DNA of 10,381 nt from the NCBI GenBank assembly GCA_002439705.1, contig DJPE01000020.1:24213-34593 (forward strand), read 5' to 3'. The notes beneath the pieces are model-generated. The model saw only the letters and a program-made list of their open reading frames with translations. It was not told where the DNA came from and did not search any database. The position numbers and the translations under genes are program-made. Each line of letters opens with the position of its first letter. The first letter of the stretch is position 1. Below, piece after piece: positions 6,332-10,381 of the stretch. The DNA comes from Christensenella sp. UBA6420. GTDB taxonomy: Bacteria > Bacillota > Clostridia > Christensenellales > DTU072.

Positions 6332-7039
6332 ATCGAACGCTTCGGCTATGTCGTCGCGGATTACGAAAGAAGCCCGCTCGTCCGCTCCCGTGGGAGTTTT
6401 GTTAATGACGATTAAGGTATTTCCTTTGAACGCGTACACGAACGAAGCGGCGGGGTAGACGGAAAGACTCGTTCCGCCCACTATGAGAACGTCGCATTTT
6501 CCCACTTCTTCCCACGCCCTTTCGAGTACCGTTTCGTCGAGTTGTTCGCCGTAAAGAACGACGTCGGGTTTTATTATTTCTCCGCACTTATCGCAACGGG
6601 GCACGCCGTCGCTCTTAACTATATAGTCAAGGTCGAAACTTTTTCCGCAGCGTTGACAGTAATTTCGTAACGCGCTTCCGTGCAGTTCTATTACGTTTTT
6701 ACTGCCCGCTTTCTGGTGCAGTCCGTCGATATTCTGCGTTATTATAGCCTTAATTTTACCCTTACGTTCGAGTTCGGCAAGTTTAATATGCGCTTTGTTC
6801 GGCAAAGCGTTAGGATACAGCATTTTCGACTTGTAAAAATCGTAAAATTCTTTCGGGTGAGCGTAGAAGAAACCCGAACTTACTATCTGTTCGGCGGAAA
6901 AACGCCTGCCCGCGGTGAAAATTCCGTTCGCCCCGCGAAAATCGGGGATCCCGCTTGCGGTGGACACTCCCGCCCCGCCGAAAAACACGACGTATTTGCC
7001 GTTTTCTATCGCAGATTTTAATCTTTCTTTATCCGTCAT
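6326..7039 (-). CDS. Sir2-family NAD-dependent protein deacetylase (sirtuin)
   Basis: Sirtuins remove acetyl groups from lysines using NAD+, giving nicotinamide and O-acetyl-ADP-ribose. The 237-residue protein is a complete catalytic core. The NAD-binding segment GAGVSTASGIPDFRG is at 22-36, TQNIDGLHQKAG at 101-112, the catalytic His at 120 (ELHG), a zinc site at Cys128, 131, 149 and 152, and GGTSLSVYP at 188-196. The FFYAHPKEFYDFYK stretch (57-70) resembles the Thermotoga Sir2 type (class U) rather than the Tyr/Arg desuccinylase type, so deacetylation is the likelier activity. The ATG lies one base after the fhs stop. No strong Shine-Dalgarno is visible, so translation is probably coupled to fhs. 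Confidence 0.95.
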   Translation of the reverse strand: MTDKERLKSAIENGKYVVFFGGAGVSTASGIPDFRGANGIFTAGRRFSAEQIVSSGFFYAHPKEFYDFYKSKMLYPNALPNKAHIKLAELERKGKIKAIITQNIDGLHQKAGSKNVIELHGSALRNYCQRCGKSFDLDYIVKSDGVPRCDKCGEIIKPDVVLYGEQLDETVLERAWEEVGKCDVLIVGGTSLSVYPAASFVYAFKGNTLIVINKTPTGADERASFVIRDDIAEAFDF

Positions 7040-7040
7040 T

Positions 7041-8684
7041 TTACATCAACCCGTTTATCGTTCCGTCGTCGGAAATAGTCATCTTCAACGCACAGGGAAC
7101 CTTGCTTAACCCCGGCATCAAAAGGATACTGCCGCATTGAATTACCAAAAATTCCGCTCCGCTCCTTATAAGCGCGTCCTTAACGTCGAGATAAAAATTT
7201 TCGGGCGCGCCGAGAAGAGTCGGGTCGCCGCTGAAAGAGTATTGAGTCTTCGCTATGCACACGGGAAAACGGGAGTATCTTTCGTTAAGGGAAGACAAAA
7301 CCTTTTCCGCTTTCTCGGAATATGTTACTCCTTTCGCTCCGTAAACTCTCTTCGCTACCGCTTCGATTTTTTCCTTCACGGTCATTTCGTCGGAGTAGGC
7401 AAGAGTAAGGCGGGTCTTTTTTAACGAACCGAGTACGGCTTCCGCGAGAGATAAGTTGCCTTTGCCGCCTTTAAGGAATCCTTCGCTTACGGCGAAGGCT
7501 ACGTTTTCTTTTTCGCAAAGGTCTTTCACTAATTCGATTTCTTCTTCCGTGTCGGTCGGGAAACGATTTAAGGCGACGATTACGTTTTGGTTAAAAACGG
7601 TTTTTAGGTTACTTATATGCCGCTTTACGTTACCGAAACCTTTAATTATCGCTTCCTTATCGGGTTCGGTAATTTTATCGGACGGAACGTAGGCGTTGTG
7701 TTTTATGCTCCGTAAAGTGATTACGAGTACGGTAGCTTCGGGGCTTAATTCTGCCTTTCTGCATTTAATGTCGAAGAACTTTTCCGCTCCGAGTTCCGCG
7801 CCGAAACCGGCTTCCGTGACGACGTAATCGGCGGTCGCCATGGCGGCGGTAGTCGCCGTAACGGTGTTGCAACCGTGGGCGATGTTAGCGAACGGTCCGC
7901 CGTGGACTATCGCGGGAGTACCTTCGAGAGTCTGTACGAGATTGGGGAAAATCGCGTCTTTAAGTAGTATAGTCATACATTCTTCCGCGCCTAAGTCCTT
8001 TGCGAAAAGTTCTTTTCCCGACTTGTCGTAACCTATAAGGATATTGCCTAAACGGCGTTTAAGGTCTTTTAAGTCGGTGGCAAGGCAAAGGATAGCCATT
8101 ATTTCGCTCGCTGCGGTTATGGTAAAACCGTCTTCTCTCGGAACGCCGTTTTTTTCTCCCCCTAATCCTACTTCCACGTTTCTTAACGCTCTGTCGTTAA
8201 GGTCGATACACCGCCGCCAGACCACCTTATCTATATTAAGTTCGTTTCCTTGCGCGATATGGTTGTCTATAAGGGCGGACAAAAGGTCGTTGGCGTAAGT
8301 TATCGCGTGAAAATCGCCGTTGAAATGAAGATTTATGTCTTCCATCGGAGCTATCTGAGCGTATCCGCCGCCGCACGCTCCCCCTTTTATTCCGAACACC
8401 GGACCTAAGGACGGTTCTCGCAAAGCAAGGCAGGTTTTTTTGTCGAGAAGACTCAACGCGTCGGCAAGCCCTATGCTTACCGTCGTTTTCCCTTCGCCGA
8501 AAGGCGTGGGGTTCATCGCCGTCACGAGAATAAGGTGCGAAGAGCGTTTTTCGGGCTTAATTTTAATTTTCGCCTTGTACTTTCCGTAACAATCGTAATC
8601 GTCTTCGGTAAGTCCGAGTTTTTCGGCGACTGCCTTTATCGGCAGGAGTTTTGTTTCGCGAGCAATTTCTATATCCGTTTTCAT
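7041..8684 (-). CDS. fhs: Formate-tetrahydrofolate ligase
   Basis: This enzyme makes 10-formyl-tetrahydrofolate from formate, THF and ATP. It feeds purine and formyl-Met-tRNA synthesis and, in acetogens, the methyl branch of the Wood-Ljungdahl pathway. The 547 residues are close to the family's usual 555. Visible motifs are the P-loop PFGEGKTT (61-68), EPSLGPVFGIKGGACGGGYAQ in part (90-110), HGGPFANIAHGCN (261-273), EAGFGAELGAEKF (291-303) and MPGLSKVP near the C-terminus (523-530). The ATG at 8684 is chosen because it has AAGGGA just upstream and fits the family's N-terminus (IARETKLLPI). An upstream in-frame extension would overlap the promoter and the neighbouring feoB gene. No partner genes such as folD are visible here. 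Confidence 0.97.
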   Translation of the reverse strand: MKTDIEIARETKLLPIKAVAEKLGLTEDDYDCYGKYKAKIKIKPEKRSSHLILVTAMNPTPFGEGKTTVSIGLADALSLLDKKTCLALREPSLGPVFGIKGGACGGGYAQIAPMEDINLHFNGDFHAITYANDLLSALIDNHIAQGNELNIDKVVWRRCIDLNDRALRNVEVGLGGEKNGVPREDGFTITAASEIMAILCLATDLKDLKRRLGNILIGYDKSGKELFAKDLGAEECMTILLKDAIFPNLVQTLEGTPAIVHGGPFANIAHGCNTVTATTAAMATADYVVTEAGFGAELGAEKFFDIKCRKAELSPEATVLVITLRSIKHNAYVPSDKITEPDKEAIIKGFGNVKRHISNLKTVFNQNVIVALNRFPTDTEEEIELVKDLCEKENVAFAVSEGFLKGGKGNLSLAEAVLGSLKKTRLTLAYSDEMTVKEKIEAVAKRVYGAKGVTYSEKAEKVLSSLNERYSRFPVCIAKTQYSFSGDPTLLGAPENFYLDVKDALIRSGAEFLVIQCGSILLMPGLSKVPCALKMTISDDGTINGLM

Positions 8685-8714
8685 AATTTCCCTTTTGAAA
8701 AAGCTAATGAAAAT

Positions 8715-8743
8715 ATTATATAAGCAAATTTGAAATAAATCAA
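8715..8743 (-). promoter_or_regulatory. Sigma-A promoter of fhs-sir2
   Basis: On the minus strand TTGATT (8743-8738) is followed after exactly 17 bases by a perfect TATAAT (8720-8715). The predicted start is near 8708, giving a leader of only about 24 bases. That is too short for a THF riboswitch. The promoter begins 16 bases after the feoB stop. Confidence 0.8.
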
Positions 8744-8758
8744 CAGCAGGACGCTTTT

Positions 8759-10381
8759 CTATACGCTGAAAAGCAAATATAAAAGGTTGAGAGCGGAACA
8801 TACGGCGTAAGCGAACAGGATTTGCCGAAAGAAAACCGCCGCAAATTTTTTCGTTCCGAGTTCGGTTTTCAACGCCGACAAAGCGGTCGCGCAAGGGGGA
8901 GAAAGGAACAAAAACAGGGCGTAATTAAAGGAAGAAAAGGGCGTGAACGCCGCAGATATATTACCGTTACAGACCACGTTAAGTACCCCTACGACGGTTT
9001 CTTTACCGGCAAATCCTGAAAAAAACGACGCGATAATCCGCCAGTCGGCAAGCCCCAACGGCAGGAAAAGGAATTTAAGTTTGTCGCACGTCACCGCAAG
9101 AATACTGTTTTCCGCGACGCAGGAACGGAAAGAAAAATCGAAATTTATCGTAAGCCAGACCACTATCGACGATAAGAACACCACGGTGCAGACCTTGAAA
9201 AGGAAAGAACGCGATTTTCTGTAAACCGAACCGATAATTTCCGCAAAATCGGGTTTTTGCAAGGGGGGAATTTCGAGAAGAAAAATATCGGTTTTCGGAG
9301 AAGAGTCCTTTTTGCAGAAGAAAAGGGCTAAAAATATCCCCGCCAAGTAAAACAGCGGAGCAAGCAGATACCCTTTTTCGGAAAACAGAGAAAGAAGACA
9401 GCTCAATACGGGGAGCTTTGCGCTGCAAGGAAAAAAGTGCAGTGTTTTAAGGCATCGGGACCGTTCGTTATCGTCGGTCAGGGTCCTTGTCGAAGCGGAG
9501 GCGGGCGCGGTGCAACCGCACGCTAAAATAAAGGTAATCGCGCTTCTTCCCGTAAGCCCCGCCGAAGAAAGAAGACTGTCGAAAGACACCGCGGCGCGGG
9601 ACAAATATCCGCAGTTTTCAAGTAAGGACAGGAAGAAAAAAAGACTTAAAATCATTGGAAGAAAGGACAGCACCCCCGCTACCCCTTCGAATATCCCGTC
9701 GGCTATAAGCGACAGGAGAAACGGCGGAATAACCCCGTCGAAACGGGCGGAAAATTTATCGGAAAGAAGAGAAAAAAGGTCGCTTATTTTACCGCCCAAT
9801 ACGTTGCCGAACAGCCCCGCGGAGAGTAACAAAACGCCGCTCATCACGAGAAAAAACAAGGGTATCGACAGATAGTCGTTAAGGAGTACGGAGTCGATTT
9901 TATCGGAAATTGCCGACCGTTTTCCCAACGAAATTACTTCCCTTTCTATTTCGTCGAACCGTTTATATTTTTCTGCGGTCGAGCCTGAAAATCTACGATA
10001 AGTTTTTACGTCGGAAAGACGAAAAACCGACGAAAAATCCTTTTCGTTTTTTTGCAGTTTTTTCACGGGACAGCCTAAAATAGACGATAGTTTTTTATCG
10101 TTTATACCGCCCCCGTTTTTCTCTATCTTTTCAGACATATTGAGTAAAACGACGACGGGGATGCCGAGAGCAAGAAGCTGTGAAGTAAGATAAAGCGAGC
10201 GGGAAAGGTACCTTACGTCGATTACGTTAAGGATAAGGTCGATTTTTCCGTCAAGGTAAGCGGCGGATATACTTTCTTCGTTGACGGCTTTATTAAGGGA
10301 ATATATGCCGGGAAGGTCTGGAAAAACGTCGTTACCTACCGCCTTTTCGGCAACGGACACGGTGACCCCCGCCCTGTTTCC
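8759..10381 (-). CDS. feoB: FeoB-family ferrous iron transporter, N-terminus cut by window edge
   Basis: FeoB imports Fe2+ across the cytoplasmic membrane, with an N-terminal GTPase domain controlling a membrane channel. The frame is open to the right edge: the first visible codons read GNRAGVT, the family's G2 region, so the P-loop and about 30 residues lie outside. Numbering from the first visible residue, G3 is DLPGIYSL (22-29) and G4 is NMSE (81-84), where FeoB normally has Asp. The membrane part starts near 173. It keeps ENCGYLSRAA (255-264), a GCTAPAS gate (289-295, usually GCNVPAI), FFPCSAKLP (316-324), GFAGKETVVG (456-465) and SPPCATA (494-500). Only about 85 residues separate G4 from the first membrane helix, far fewer than usual. 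The gene ends with TAG, with no clear terminator before the fhs promoter. It could be a divergent FeoB-like protein with altered GTPase control. Confidence 0.9.
   Translation of the reverse strand, partial: GNRAGVTVSVAEKAVGNDVFPDLPGIYSLNKAVNEESISAAYLDGKIDLILNVIDVRYLSRSLYLTSQLLALGIPVVVLLNMSEKIEKNGGGINDKKLSSILGCPVKKLQKNEKDFSSVFRLSDVKTYRRFSGSTAEKYKRFDEIEREVISLGKRSAISDKIDSVLLNDYLSIPLFFLVMSGVLLLSAGLFGNVLGGKISDLFSLLSDKFSARFDGVIPPFLLSLIADGIFEGVAGVLSFLPMILSLFFFLSLLENCGYLSRAAVSFDSLLSSAGLTGRSAITFILACGCTAPASASTRTLTDDNERSRCLKTLHFFPCSAKLPVLSCLLSLFSEKGYLLAPLFYLAGIFLALFFCKKDSSPKTDIFLLEIPPLQKPDFAEIIGSVYRKSRSFLFKVCTVVFLSSIVVWLTINFDFSFRSCVAENSILAVTCDKLKFLFLPLGLADWRIIASFFSGFAGKETVVGVLNVVCNGNISAAFTPFSSFNYALFLFLSPPCATALSALKTELGTKKFAAVFFRQILFAYAVCSALNLLYLLFSV

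Noticed and set aside
8685..8714. THF or other riboswitch upstream of fhs
   Set aside because: The predicted leader is only about 24 bases and has no structured element.
8753..8774. GCTTTTC/GAAAAGC inverted repeat at the end of feoB as a terminator
   Set aside because: It is a 7-bp AT-rich stem within the last codons, and no T-run follows on the minus strand.
8685..8894. N-terminal extension of fhs by 70 residues
   Set aside because: It would run through the fhs promoter and the end of feoB. The ATG at 8684 has a ribosome binding site and the family N-terminus.
10358..10360. GTG as the start codon of the feoB gene
   Set aside because: The frame stays open to the window edge, and the codons before it encode the FeoB G2 region (GNRAGVT), so the real start lies outside.

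Overview
The window looks like ordinary chromosome from a Firmicutes-type bacterium, most likely an uncultured member of the Clostridia. The evidence is the tmk-holB-ricT order (RicT is typical of Firmicutes), a greA-lysS pair, a Clostridia-style formate-tetrahydrofolate ligase, a lipobox lipoprotein, good GGAGG-type ribosome binding sites and consensus sigma-A promoters. The taxonomic placement is an inference from gene content. All nine genes lie on the minus strand, so the window is best read from its right end to its left. No gene-free stretch exceeds about 215 bases, and no tRNA, rRNA, CRISPR array, integrase or transposase was seen.

Right end (10381 to 6326): a FeoB-family ferrous iron transporter runs off the right edge and is unusually compact. 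A near-consensus promoter (TTGATT-17-TATAAT) follows and drives fhs (formate-tetrahydrofolate ligase). A Sir2 deacetylase begins one base after the fhs stop, so the two probably form one transcript.

Middle (6242 to 4097): a fully consensus promoter (TTGACA-17-TATAAT) drives greA and lysS. A small GC-rich hairpin lies just before the greA ribosome binding site. The unit ends at a strong intrinsic terminator.

Left (4033 to 216): tmk, holB, ricT, a lipoprotein gene of unknown function and a yjbQ/UPF0047 gene are tightly packed. Three of the junctions overlap (TAATG, a 10-base overlap, TAATG), which suggests translational coupling. Thymidylate kinase, the DNA polymerase III delta-prime subunit and RicT form a widely conserved core. 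The lipoprotein and YjbQ are less usual additions.

Left edge (1 to 215): instead of a simple 3' end, this holds a modular array of short hairpins separated by a GGCAATTAACGCC-like spacer. The left and right arms are inverted copies of each other around an intrinsic terminator. This array is the least explained object in the window. Second in interest is the compact FeoB, which has lost most of the cytosolic region between its G domain and its membrane domain.
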